64,000 nt of DNA from Blastocystis hominis (Eukaryota; Sar; Bigyra; Opalinata; Blastocystidae): the NCBI RefSeq assembly GCF_000151665.1, contig NW_013171816.1, forward strand, positions 729,176 to 793,175, in the 5' to 3' direction. The position numbers were made by a program, and so were the translations under genes. Shown here piece after piece: positions 45,077 through 55,612 of the stretch. Within the stretch, counting starts at the first letter, position 1, and each line of letters begins with the position of its first letter. The notes below the pieces were generated by a model. It had not been told where the DNA came from, ran no database searches, and saw only the letters and a list, made by a program, of their open reading frames with translations.

Positions 45077-46522
45077 TTCTTCGTCTTCTTCGTCTTCTTC
45101 GTCTTCTTCGTCTTCTTCGTCTTCCTCTTCGGATCCCCATTCGCCAGGCTTCGGTTCCTCCGATTGATACACAATCCAATCCTCCTCTTTTTCCACAATT
45201 GTTTCCTCTTCCTCTTCTTCCTCCTCGTCTTCATCGTCTTCTTCTTCTTCTTCTTCCTCCTCTTCTTCTTCCTCCTCTTCTTCCTTTTCTTCCTTGTCTT
45301 CCTTTTCTTCCTTTTCTTCTTCTTCGCATCCCCATTCTCCCGGTTTGGCTTTCTGCGATTCGTAAAGAATCCATTCCTCCTCTTCCTCTTCTTCTTCCTT
45401 TTCCTTTTCTTCCGCGACCGGTTTCTCCATTTCCACTTTCTCTTCCACAATCGGTTTCTGCTCCTCCTCTACGACGGGTTTCTCCATTTCCACAACCGGT
45501 TTTTCTTGTTCTTCCTCTACGATGGGTTTTGCCGCCATTTTTTCTTCGTCTTCGTCTTCGTTTTCATCGGATCCCCATTCGCCTTTCTTCACTTCGCTCG
45601 GTTCACCAAACAAGTGCCATTCTTCCTCCATCTCCTCCTTTTCCACTGTTTCCACTGTTTCCACTGTTTCCACTGTTTCCACCTTCTCCTCCTCTTCTTT
45701 CTTCTGTACGAATTCGCTTCGATCAATCTCGCAAATATCTTTTCGAATTCTTTCTTTCTCTTCTTCCAGCATCGCGCGCGCAGCGGCCAGGACCTTCATG
45801 ATCCGAGGAATATCGATCTCTTCCTTCTTCGATTCCTGCTCCACGGAGTGAATCAAATCCACCAATTCTTTCTGGAGTTCTTCTTCTCGGATCGTAATCG
45901 TAATCGGACCCTCCTCCTCCTCCTCCTCAGGTTCGGGCTCTGGGGCGGGAGAGGATGAAGGCTCTGGTTCAGGCCATCCAAGAGGAATGTATTGACGAAT
46001 GAACGAAACCGCCTTCGGGTAATCTTGCTCACACTTATAGAAAAAGTCCGGAGACAATCTTAGAGTTACGAATCATCAGAATACCAATTACTTCATGCCT
46101 CCCAAAATACCAACAGGAAGACCAATGGCAATTCCCAAAAACAGCTTCGCAGCGTTCCCCATTCCCTTTCTTTCCGGCTTTACAGCTTGGTTATTTGTAG
46201 AGTTGCCCATAGTTTTTGTCTCTGCTTTAATAACAGGCTGCTCAGCAGTTTTCTCCGGAAAATTAGGCGCAGACGGAGGTGCAGTGCTACTTCCACCTAC
46301 ATTCTAAACAAGATTAGTCAAATTCACAAAGCTGGAAGTTCAAAACCAATACTTACCTTTTGAGCATTTGACGTATTTTTTTGGACAGGAGAAACTTTTT
46401 TATTTGACTTTGAACTAAGATTACGGACACCCTTCACCACCAATCTGGAAGAAGGCGATTTCTACAATGATAATATCACTTTCGATATCTCCTACCGATA
46501 TCCTGACAATTCGAGAAAACAT
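43297..46522 (-). CDS. MIC60: MIC60/mitofilin with a very large acidic insert
   Basis: Core subunit of MICOS, which shapes cristae junctions at the inner membrane of the mitochondrion-related organelle. Start MFSRIVRISKSPSSRLVVKG is a targeting presequence. A single membrane helix, AAKLFLGIAIGLPVGILGGM, near residue 110 is followed by the typical FYKCEQDYPKAVSFIRQYIP. Next comes a Glu/Asp-dominated stretch of some 400 residues with TVETVEKEE-type and ETPVA repeats, then a coiled coil (ESWVARILQEMNQVQRRVDS, YQRAIWEMQEHI). The mitofilin C-terminal domain ends AEVIAEWMDEVKERLDFSRI and HVEHREYERK. Stop TAG lies two bases before TCTTTGTT. The acidic insert is unusual for the family. Confidence 0.85.
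44880..45950 (-). repeat. Glu-codon low-complexity tract inside MIC60
   Basis: Long runs of GAA/GAG triplets on the minus strand (CTT/CTC on plus), with embedded repeats of TGGAAACAG type encoding VETVETVE. Likely to vary in length between isolates. Confidence 0.8.
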
Positions 46523-46597
46523 GATCGTCCAGAATGTTGCTGAATCTCTTTTGCCTTTTCCCCTCAATAGTCCATATTTTTGGAATTCCGTTTTTCA

Positions 46598-46605
46598 AAC
46601 AAACA
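46598..46605 (-). terminator. TGTTTGTT 3'-end signal of the channel gene
   Basis: Exact octamer three bases after TGA; cleavage four bases upstream leaves TG, completed to UGA by the tail. Confidence 0.8.
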
Positions 46606-46608
46606 CAT

Positions 46609-49600
46609 TCAAACCTCTTTCACATCAGGTAAGACACAAATAATGATATCTTCCTTCTGGAAAATATAGTCTCGATCGGGGACCGCAACCCTACAATGCA
46701 CCCAGTCTCCATGGCCTACACATACGATCTCCCGGTGCCACAGCAAAATCTTCTCACTCCCAGAATCATCAGGCCATGCCCCGACAATAAATCATAAAAC
46801 AAATCCGAGGCCTTCGTGTTGCCTCTCGCTCCCACACTGTATTCCACCAGCCGTTTCCCTATTTCTCGCCATCCCCGCGGGTTCCTACCCTTCTCCTCCG
46901 ACAGCAGAATCTCCAACGCGGTGATACTCGACTCGAAGCACGTGGATAGCGGGTTCAGATCCTGCATCGGCTCATCGACATATCTACCTCGCACTTCCCT
47001 TCCAAACCGACATGTTCCCCGCGGCAAAGTCCGGCGTAAAGTAGTACTTGTTGTCGATGTAATCAAACGAGGGCGGACAGGGCAGTCGGATCAGGCTGGT
47101 CAGCGACGACGCGTTTTCTAAATGCAGCAAAAAGTTCACCGCGAACTGATGAAACTCCGGGTTCACCGTCTCCTGGATGAGTTTCCCCAGTTTCTCCTAC
47201 GGCGTTGTCGCCGATCTTGTGCTGGAGCTGCTCTCCGTACTTCTGGAAATGCTCCAGCGTGAGCAGCGAGACGGCGGAGGCCTGGTCGAACATCGATGGT
47301 TCCTCGCTGTTCGGCAATTTGGACGGCTATCTCTCAGCTTTTCTCGCCCTTCGGGTACTCGGTAGTCCTGCCAGGTCGCGTACGGCATCAGCAGGATGCG
47401 GTCGGCGGTCTCGGCGCCGGCTTCGCGCAGCGCGGCAATATCGGTGGCGCTGCCTTCGACGAAACGGAGCTTCCCTTCGAATTGGTCCACGAGCGCGTCC
47501 CAGTCCACTAGGATCGAGGGGAAACGGGGAAACTACCGGTCTCGGGGATGGAGGGAGCGATGATGGCGATCTCGGGGAGGTGGCTGTTGATGGGGTAGAG
47601 CAGCATGCGGCGAAGAAAGGACCCGACGTTCTGAGGACATCCCTGCGCTGGTTAGACGAAATTCAAACAATTTTGCGGTAATGCAATCATGGATTCATTC
47701 ATGGATTCAATCATGGATTCAATCATGGATTCAATCATTCAGTGATTCAATTCATTCAATTCAAACAATAGTCATGGATTCAACTCAATCATTCAATTCA
47801 TCCATTCAATTAAAACCCGTTCACTCATTCATTTATTTATTCATTGACTTATTCAATCATGGATTCAATCATTCAGTGATTCAATTCATTCATTCACTCA
47901 TCCATTCAATTCATTCATTCAAAACCCGTTCACTCATCCACCCACCGAGATCACGACCCGCGAAACGTCCACCGCGAAGCGGCTCGCCACGCGATGTCCC
48001 TCCGCGTGCTCCCCTCCCCCGCGGGGGAACAGGGGCGACGACAGCGTCTGCGAGTACGGGATCGGCTGATGAAACGCCCGCTGCCGCATCTTCGCGTTGC
48101 TTCGCCTCAGCTTTTCCCTCTCCCGCCTACTGAAACGCCAGCGACCCCGTCGTGCGCACGTGCTGCGGCGTCTCCAACCCTCCCGTGAGCCCGCCTTCCG
48201 ACCCTCCCGTGAGCCCCTCCTCGGACAACGAAACCTCCGCGACCGGGTCCCGCGGGGATTCCGTGCGGGGCTTCGCGCGGAGTTCCGCGGGGGAGGCCAG
48301 ATCCTCGTCGCTGGACTCGTAGAAATGCGAGGTCTGCGGCCAGAGCGAGGAGTCCAGCACCATCCCGCGGTTAATCTGGATATCGCTCGAGGTGATGTTC
48401 ACCGAGGCCGCCGTCGGCAGCCGCTCCAACTCGATCACTCCCGCGGAATCGCTCACCTCCGATTCCTCCCCCGCGGGGATACTCGCATCCATCGAGTCGC
48501 TCTCCGCGGCCTCCTCGGCCTCTCCGGACGGCTTTTCCGCGGGGATTTCCGCGGGAATCTCCGCTTCGCGCGGCATGTCGGCCAGTCTGCATGTCGTCCC
48601 GCCCCCAGACCCCACTTCTCGTCCGCGTCCTCCGCGCACCGCAGCGCGCCGAGGCTGCGGCTGCGCGCGATCTCCTCGCTCCCGCGGGGCGCGCGGGGGT
48701 TCCGCGGGTCCTCCTCGCGCTCGGGAATGATGGTGAGCAAGGCGAGGGCGGTGGGCAATGCCCGCGTGGTGAGCGGCGCGCCGAGGCGGGCGGAGAAGGC
48801 GCAGTCGAAGGCGGCGTCGCTCTGGAGCCAGGCGAGCGCGTCGGCGGCGGCGGCGGCGCTGGAGGCGAAGAGATGGAGCCGGTCGCCGAGCTGGAGAGGC
48901 GTGAGGACGGGGTTGATCTGCATGGGACCGTTGAGCTTCTAAAGGGAAGGGAGAGAGGAAGGAGGAGGCACGGTGAGGGCGAAGAGGAGCTGGCCGGTGT
49001 GCTTGTAGATGGCGACCGAGGCTCTAGGGGAATGGGGAAACGAGGAAACGGAGTACTGTCCGAAGAGGAGGGACTTGGCCGGGAGGTCGGTGAGGGGGAC
49101 GGTGAAGAGCGATTTGGCGAGGGAGCGGCGGTACTCGTTCTTCCAGGAGCTCTCGTGCAGGACGTTGATGACGTAGCCGGGCGTTCGCTGGCTGAGAGGG
49201 AGCGGGAGAGAGAGAGAGAGGTACTTGATAGTTTGATGGACGGTGTTGGTGGAGGCGCGGATGGAATCGCCGTACTTCCCTTTCATTAAAATCCGCGTCT
49301 TCTCGGCGCTCGTGTAGAAGGGCTCGTGCGTGTCCTACGCAATAAGGGAGCGAGCTCGATCCATACGCGCGTGTGCATGAGAAGGAGGTTGTGGAGGAGC
49401 GGGTAGGTCCCCGGACAGAGCAATTCCGTGGTCACGAGCGCGTGCTTCAGCGATAAAGGAAGATTGATCTTGACGGGGAGCACGAATTGCTACGCATCAA
49501 CGATCGCTTCCTCTTCTACAGGCACGGCGATCACGCCCGAGAAGATGCTGGTCACCACGTGGGGCTTGCGTCCCGAGGACGCGTAGAGAGCCAGGTCGCG

Positions 49601-51235
49601 GATTTTCTTTTGATCCTGCGTCGAAAAAAGGCACGATTTTTGTACTTTTTTGGGAAGGCCTTCGACGTAGTTGAGATACTGCACGTTGGTGATATAGGAG
49701 TTCTCGAGACTCACCAGAGCCAGCACAGTCTCTTTATCGCGCGAAGCGAGATCCTTGGTGCGATCGGGGATGTAGATGACATCGCTCGCAGACATGAACA
49801 TACAGCGGAGCAGATCGTTCTATGCATCGCCCCTCTCTCCAATGGGCACATGATTAAACACGGATCCGGTGAAGAACTGCACTCGCATCACGAACCGATG
49901 CTTCCAATACGGACTGTGTCGAAACCCGTTCATTGTTAAATTCGGCGTCACCACCGCCACTACCCTCACAAGCCCACACTATTCCCACGAATGAAATCGT
50001 CTCCGACGAAGTCTTCGCGCCACTGATAGACCAGCGTGGAGAAAACGTCGCGGTACGTGCAATACCCGGTCAGAATCAAATGTCGCTTGTGCGCGGAGTT
50101 CTGCAACCGGCTTCGATCCCGCGTCGAGTTCTCGCTTTGCCAGAGGTGGTAGAGCTGGATGGCCTGGGTGTCAAGGCGAGAGCGAGGCTACGTTGCGAGG
50201 AATGAAGATGATGATCATCGCGAACAGCGCGATGAGGAGAACTTTGCCGGCAGGCGTGCGGGGATAGACATCGCCGTATCCGACGCCCAGAGCGGAAGTA
50301 ATCACAAAAAAGCTACGAAATAAAGGGGGGAAAATGGAGCGAGACAAGCTGGTGATCATGTCGAGTTCCAAACCTTGTGCAGCCCACTCGCTGTACTCGA
50401 GAGTCTGAAACAACGCTGTGAGTGAGAAAAGAGTGTGGGAGAGAGAGTGTGGTACATGAGAAAAAGAGGAATAGAATGAATGATTTGAGGAGTAAGTAAG
50501 TGAGATGATCCACAAACGCGCTGTGAATTCGAAGGATTTCGCGGCGTTGCCACATGCGGAATAAACGAATCACGCGAAGTGGAGTGAAGGAGGACACGAT
50601 GGAAGGGAAGGAGGATATAAATACGAAATGCTGGGAGCTTTACGATCCAGGATGAGACGTTGCCTGTCACTTTCATCCAGATCATGATGATGAGAATGGG
50701 AAAAGAAGTTATGATATCGATTAGACCCGGCCTGCGGTGAAGATAGAATCAGAATGAGTACTCAGAGAAGATAAATGCAAACTTGTTTGGTGCCAAATAG
50801 AATGTTAAAAAAAAGTCGAACGTGTAGTAGATACTTACGGATAACTAAAGTAAAAGGGTGCAAGAACGTCTCACTGAGAAGTACCACACCCATCCAGGAA
50901 TATCGAATTCAGCTTCGTTCATATACATCACGAAGATGACCGCTCCCAAAGTGGAGAAAAACGTATTTAACTATACTATAGGAAATAGAGAGAGTGAACA
51001 GCCGCATAAATATAAAAATAGTACGAATAGTCTAGGATTTCAGAGATTTTGTCCTTGCAAGTCTTTTTCTTCTTGATTGAACCTACAACAAATTACAGAC
51101 CCCCGTAAACCTCACTAGTAGTGTTTACAGAAGGTTCATAGGTAGTTTCGTAAATACTCTGCCCACCAATAAAGGTGTCATAGTAGTATGGCTAAACGTG
51201 AGCCTTTCATCCCCAAAGCCAACTTCTCTAATCAT
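46609..51235 (-). CDS. Slo-like (BK-type) potassium channel with RCK domains
   Basis: Rebuilt from many short exons, starting MIREPYYYDTFIGGQS. Membrane helices include LNTFFSTLGAVIFVMYM and an S4-like SSFTPLRVIRLFRMWQRREI. The pore has FFVITSALGVGYGDVYP, where the filter reads GVGYGD instead of TVGYGD. RCK1 follows (KRHLILTGYCTYRDVFSTLV, LENSYITNVQYLNYVEGL). RCK2 carries INSHLPEIAIIAPSIPETV and EGKLRFVEGSATDIAALREA. The C-terminus reads GHGDWVHCRVAVPDRDY, then VLPDVKEV. The Slo family opens to cytosolic ligands such as Ca2+; the ligand here is unknown. Contains two GTTTCCNC-family introns and one 315-nt intron. Stop TGA, three bases before TGTTTGTT (46598-46605). Some internal exon borders are uncertain. 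Confidence 0.8.
47508..47536 (-). repeat. Introner-like intron (channel gene, RCK2)
   Basis: 29-nt intron starting GTAGTTTCCCCGTTTCCCC, identical over 19 bases to the PAK intron at 28681-28711, in an unrelated gene 19 kb away. Removal joins IPET to VDWDALVDQFEG in frame. Confidence 0.65.
47631..47945 (-). repeat. 315-nt intron filled by an ATTCAATCATGG-type minisatellite
   Basis: All three minus frames are closed here, while conserved channel exons flank it. Donor GTGGGT at 47945 and acceptor CAG at 47631 fit. The core (about 47680-47935) is built of ATTCA/ATTCAATC/ATGG words, including a partly duplicated block that ends AAAACCCGTTCACTCAT. Confidence 0.65.
49024..49056 (-). repeat. Introner-like intron (second in the channel gene)
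   Basis: 33-nt intron with core CGTTTCCTCGTTTCCCC on minus; removal joins SLLFGQ to ASVAIYKHTGQ in frame. Confidence 0.6.
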
Positions 51236-51335
51236 TATCAAACCCGGAGATTTTTTTTTGTACTGTAATTCCCCTGTTGGTTCCATCATTCTCCTCTCTT
51301 CTTTCCGTCATTGGTGGTTCCAAACAAACACAATT

Positions 51336-52613
51336 TTATGTAGCAATCGAGTCCTGCATCAAGAACAGTTCGCGATCTTCATCATTCAAAGAATTAAAGT
51401 CCTCCTCCGTCATAATGGGCAGATTTCGATTCTTCCGCTTCATGTTGTATCGATGCCAGTCGCTGCGGAAATGTTCGCGATGCTCCTTCGCATCATCAAA
51501 ACCTGTTTCGCAGGTCGAACATTTGAATTTAAACGACAAATAACTCGGCTTCGCGACCTCTTCTGCATGTTCTGCACTCGCAGAACCCGTCACTGCCTCC
51601 GAATTCCCTTCACCCTTCGCCATCTCGCTCATGTCTCTCTCCGCGTTCTCTGCGTCTTGCTTTCCATTCTGATCGTTCCTACGTCCATTACTCGCATCAA
51701 ACACGCAGTACGAAGCGTCGGGAGCGGCAATCGATTTTCGAGCCAGAATGTCGCAGGTAATATGATTTTGCTGACAGAACTTGTCGACTGCCTTGTAATC
51801 CGCAGGATCGATGAGGAATTCGCGCGTTTCGGAGGACTCGGAGTCAATCGTCTGATTCGTTGCTCGGATTTGCTGCATTTCCAGAAATGAATCGACAGCC
51901 TCCGCCACTACGCTGAATCCAAGGCAAGAACCAAACAATGAACAGGGAATGCGAGCTTGATTTGCATCTTGTTTCGCTCGATTCGCATCGACTTCTTGAG
52001 CTGTTGAATGATGTGCAGCGCCTGCTTCTTGGGAGGCTGATTCAGCTTCACGATGATGTGACAATCCTTGATAGCGCGCTGGATCATGCTGACCGTGAAG
52101 GCACTGCCTGTATCTGGATTGTAGCACATCTCGGAGATGAGCGTCGCGATTTCGTTCGTTACTCTACAGAATCAGCAATGAAAATAAAAAAGAAAAAACG
52201 ATTGAAGTTGGTGCTCTCGTTCTTTTCCAGAAATCTGCTCGGTTCCCTTTTCTAAGATGATCCGAGAGATGACCGAGATGTCTGCTGTTCCGAAACAGCG
52301 AAGTAGCTCATCGTTGCTTGCTGCAATGCCCTAACTTTTTAAAGGAAGCCACTTTGCAAACCTTGGTAGCGTTGAGGAAAATGTAGGGAGTTTGAAGAAC
52401 CTCATCGATATCCTTTTCAATGCCATTTCTCCAGTTCACGATCTAACACTCACGGATTGCTTTTTCGATCACCTTATTCTTGTAGCAAGCGATTTCGAAT
52501 CGTTTCCCGCCATGCTCGTACTTGATGATAGCCACATTGGTTAACTTGATCTATTGTGCTAGGAAATAACAGTGCTTTACCTTTCCGACGGGTTGAACAA
52601 TGCGTCTGCTCAT
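51336..52613 (-). CDS. SBDS: Ribosome maturation protein SBDS with C-terminal zinc finger
   Basis: SBDS/Sdo1 works with the GTPase EFL1 to release eIF6 from new 60S subunits. Start [11 protein letters not shown], then [20 protein letters not shown] (FYSH domain), [40 protein letters not shown] and [20 protein letters not shown]. The third domain runs to about residue 255. A poly-acidic/polar linker and a C2H2-type finger follow: [20 protein letters not shown], with Cys-x2-Cys and His-x5-His spacing. Similar finger extensions occur on SBDS of some protists and plants, not of animals or yeast. Stop TAA, five bases before TGTTTGTT (51323-51330). Confidence 0.92.
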
Positions 52614-52692
52614 TTGAAAAAAGAATAAAAAAATGCAATAATAAGAATATGATTAAAAAGGAGAAAGCTACCTCACAAAATACACAATTCAA

Positions 52693-53403
52693 ATGTCTAC
52701 AGAGAGCGCTTTGACCGGATTAAAGGTGCGGTGGCATATCCAAGGATCCGTAACAACTAGGTGGTGCTGCTGGGCGATGCGGCAACAGGAAAGTCGAGTT
52801 TGCTTATTCGCTTTACCACCGGTGTTTTTAATCCCCAACTCGACAGCACGATCGGTGCAGCTTTCAAGTCGAAGTATCTAAAACACAGTGTTAATCAGTG
52901 TAGAGTGATCACCGTAAACAATAAAACATATCGTTTAGATATTTGGGACACAGCAGGTCAAGTGGGTTCCTCCATGTACGACTCATCTAAAGGAGCGCTA
53001 TCGTTCAATCTTACCAATGTACTATAGAAATGCGGCGGCGGCCGTCATTGTGGTTGACATTACGAACCCCGCCTCTTTGCAAGTAGCCGATCGCTGGATC
53101 CTGGATCTTCGTCAAAAGACGGAAGGCGAGGATTGTTATATAATATTAGCTGCGAACAAAGTGGATCTGGAAGATCGAGCGATTTCGCACGAACAAATCG
53201 AGGAGTTTTGTTCTCGAATTGGCATAGACTTTTTGGAAACTTCAGCGCTGAACGGACACAATGTAAAGGAGGTGTTTGAGACGATTTGCCAGCGATGTGT
53301 GGTTCCCGAGGCTGCGGATGCCTCGCAGGGGGACAATGTGATTCAATGTCGTTCAAACAGCGAGCAGCCGAAGCGCGTATCTGTGTTGCAGAGTGTGTTA
53401 TAA
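52693..53403 (+). CDS. Rab5/Rab21-like small GTPase lacking a C-terminal cysteine
   Basis: Vesicle-traffic GTPase. Four exons start MSTESALTGLK. G1 LLGDAATGKSS, switch I with STIGAAFKSK, G3 LDIWDTAGQERYRS (restored by removing a 31-nt intron), the effector block LPMYYRNAAAAVIVVDITNP, G4 AANKVDLED and G5 ETSALNG. All nucleotide-binding motifs are intact, including the catalytic Gln. The tail runs SEQPKRVSVLQSVL to TAA without any cysteine, so there is no prenylation site as read. An alternative 31-nt intron (GTGTTATAAC to GTTGCTAG, in the tail) changes the end but also yields no cysteine. Head to head with SBDS. Confidence 0.87.
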
Positions 53404-53448
53404 CAAATAGAAATCGTGTTGCTAGGAAGCAATTCCCTTCCAATGGAC

Positions 53449-55451
53449 CTAAACATGAGCGACGGGCGTCTTATTTCTTTGTGTTGGCAATGTTTTCTTT
53501 CGATACACGATCACAAACACCACCACCATGATCACTACCACCACCACCACCACGCTCACCGTCCACGCGATCCACGCGTTTCCTCCCTGTCCGTCCTCTC
53601 CGCTGGGGTCCGCGGTGGGCTCCGTCGAGGGCAGCGCGGAGGGCGCCAGCGTGGTGGGGTCGGGCTGCGGTCCCTCCGTCGGGATCGGCGTTTCTGCGTG
53701 TCACTCCGCCACTCCACTCTCACCGTCCACCAAAACCAGCGTGAATCGCTTCGTCTCGCCGTCCAGCGACCGCGTCACCGTGTACACGTTCCAGTTCGCC
53801 GCGAAGTGACCCGCACCGGCTCCCGTAATCGCGCCCGTCGCGGCGTCCAGCGTCAGCGACGCGGGCAGCGCGGGGAAGATCGCGAAGACGGCCTCGCCCT
53901 CGAAGGGCTGCGGCTGGATGTCGACGGTTTCGCCCACGGTGACGACGCTCTCGGGGTACATGGCCGCCTCCACGGCCAGTCCGCTCAGCGAGACCGCGAA
54001 CTCATTCACCGCGATCGGGTCCTGGCCGCTCGCCGCGCCCAGCAGCGTCATGCGGAAGAGCCGGGACGGCTTGTTGAGGTCGCTGGTGATGTGCATGGGG
54101 ACCGCGCCGGACCAGGTCTGCGTGAGGGAGCTCTGGGAAATGGCGGCCCAGTCGGTGCAGATCGTGGAGTCGGTCTTGCAGGCGTAGAGCGTCCACTGCG
54201 ACACCGCGCTGGAGCCAGCACGGTACACCGAGTAGTCGTGGAGGAACACCATGCTGCACGTTAAGAAAGGGGAAACGTGGAAACGAGGGAGCCTCGAGAA
54301 TGAAGTAGGGGTTCTGTCCGGAGAAGGAGCAGGACGTGGAGGGATCGCGATCGACCAGATGCGCGGAGTCCTGCGTGGCCTCCATGCCCTGCGTGGAGCG
54401 AATCGAAAGCGGCAAGGACGAGCTCTCTACGCATCACGTCTCGCCTCAAGACCCACGCGTCTGCGGATTGGAGGCGTAGATGGGGAGAATGGCGTACTTG
54501 GCGTCGGTGTGGACGGGGTCCCAGGACACGTAGTGGAACGATACCACGACCAAGTTGCCGGTCTGCTTGAAGAGCGACGCGGGGATCAAAATGCTACATG
54601 CAACGCGGTGATCGCACACTACTCCTTCCAGATGTGGGTTTCGTACTGGCTCGTGGCCGGGTTCCACATGGCGATCGATCCGCTTCCGCTACGGTCCAAG
54701 AGAGGAAGGAAACGTACTCAATGTGGTCGTACATGATCTGCATGTCGTTGACCCACAACGCGATTCCGTCCTGGTAATAGAGACGAATCACGATATGCGA
54801 GTATTTGGACAGATTCGGCAGATCGAAGTTGTAGCGGGTGATGAAGGTTCCAGCGGTTTCAAAGCCGTTCAACGGAGTCAGAGACCACTGCGAGTCCATC
54901 TCGTAGCTGCTGGACCACCACTGTCCGACATCGAGAGCATTCTTCATGTATACGAGTCCTCCAGGTGTAAGGACATAGTTCACTAGACGATTAGAATACA
55001 ATAGAGATAAAAATAAATCATACTGGAGAAGTCATAGGACGTAATCGACTCGACTTGATTTCCGTTGAATACAATGACGCCGCCATCATTCTCAATCGTA
55101 AGCAGAGACAGAGAACTCCATTGCTCGTTATCACTATCTGAGAGATTTGACAAATGTGTACCTGTGAGAGAGTTCGACGGTGTAAAGCAGGTCCGGTGTC
55201 TGAGAAAGACATCCTTCTACGACTTTGTAAGAATAAGACTCGGCGGCCTGTCCCTCGAGCATGACGGTCTTCTCACCGTCAACGACTCCATAGATGGTAT
55301 ACGTCTCCTTCTCTCCAGAAGGTCCACTGTATTTCTGTACCTTGACGTACAGTTCACCGGACTGGCAAGTGATAGACGTAACTACGATAATAGACCCAAC
55401 CTATAGAAAACCCAGGGTAAAACAAATAGAAGCCAAAAGTATCCACTTCAT
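53449..55451 (-). CDS. Type I surface/secretory membrane protein with putative Ig-like domain
   Basis: Start MKWILLASICFTL gives a signal peptide. The ectodomain has beta-rich segments (VKVQKYSGPSGEKETYTIYG; GTFITRYNFDLPNLSKYSHI; DWAAISQSSLTQTWSG). Near residue ~450 comes the putative-Ig (He_PIG) signature LPASLTLDAATGAITGAGAG. A Pro/Thr/Ser stalk leads to one membrane helix, AWIAWTVSVVVVVVVIMVVV, and a short basic tail ending NKTPVAHV. One intron (54254-54284) belongs to the GTTTCCNC family. Likely glycosylated and exposed at the cell surface or in endomembranes; ligand unknown. Stop TAG 53449-53451; variant signal TATTTGTT at 53402-53409. Confidence 0.78.
54254..54284 (-). repeat. Introner-like intron in the surface-protein gene
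   Basis: 31-nt intron that begins directly with GTTTCCACGTTTCCCC, so the element itself supplies the GT donor. Removal joins FILEAPS to MVFLHDYS in frame. Confidence 0.65.
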
Positions 55452-55612
55452 CACCTCGAAAAAATAAATGAAGGGGTCAAGAGGGTACTACCGTTTCTCT
55501 CTTTAACAGAGTGGTTCTTTCTACGATTCTCCAATATTATTCGGATTATTGCCCTACAGATGCATTTCATAAAACAAACAGGGTCATTTGCATAATAATA
55601 CAGACCTCCTTC

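Noticed and set aside
44509-45801. 430-codon plus-strand frame of Leu/Phe/Pro runs
   Set aside because: Reverse reading of the Glu-codon tract of MIC60; no 3' signal and no domain.
47680-47945. Repeat array that superficially looks like a CRISPR or a coding repeat (MQSWIHSWIQSWIQS)
   Set aside because: Unit lengths are irregular, there are no unique spacers, and it lies inside a eukaryotic gene; read as an intronic minisatellite.
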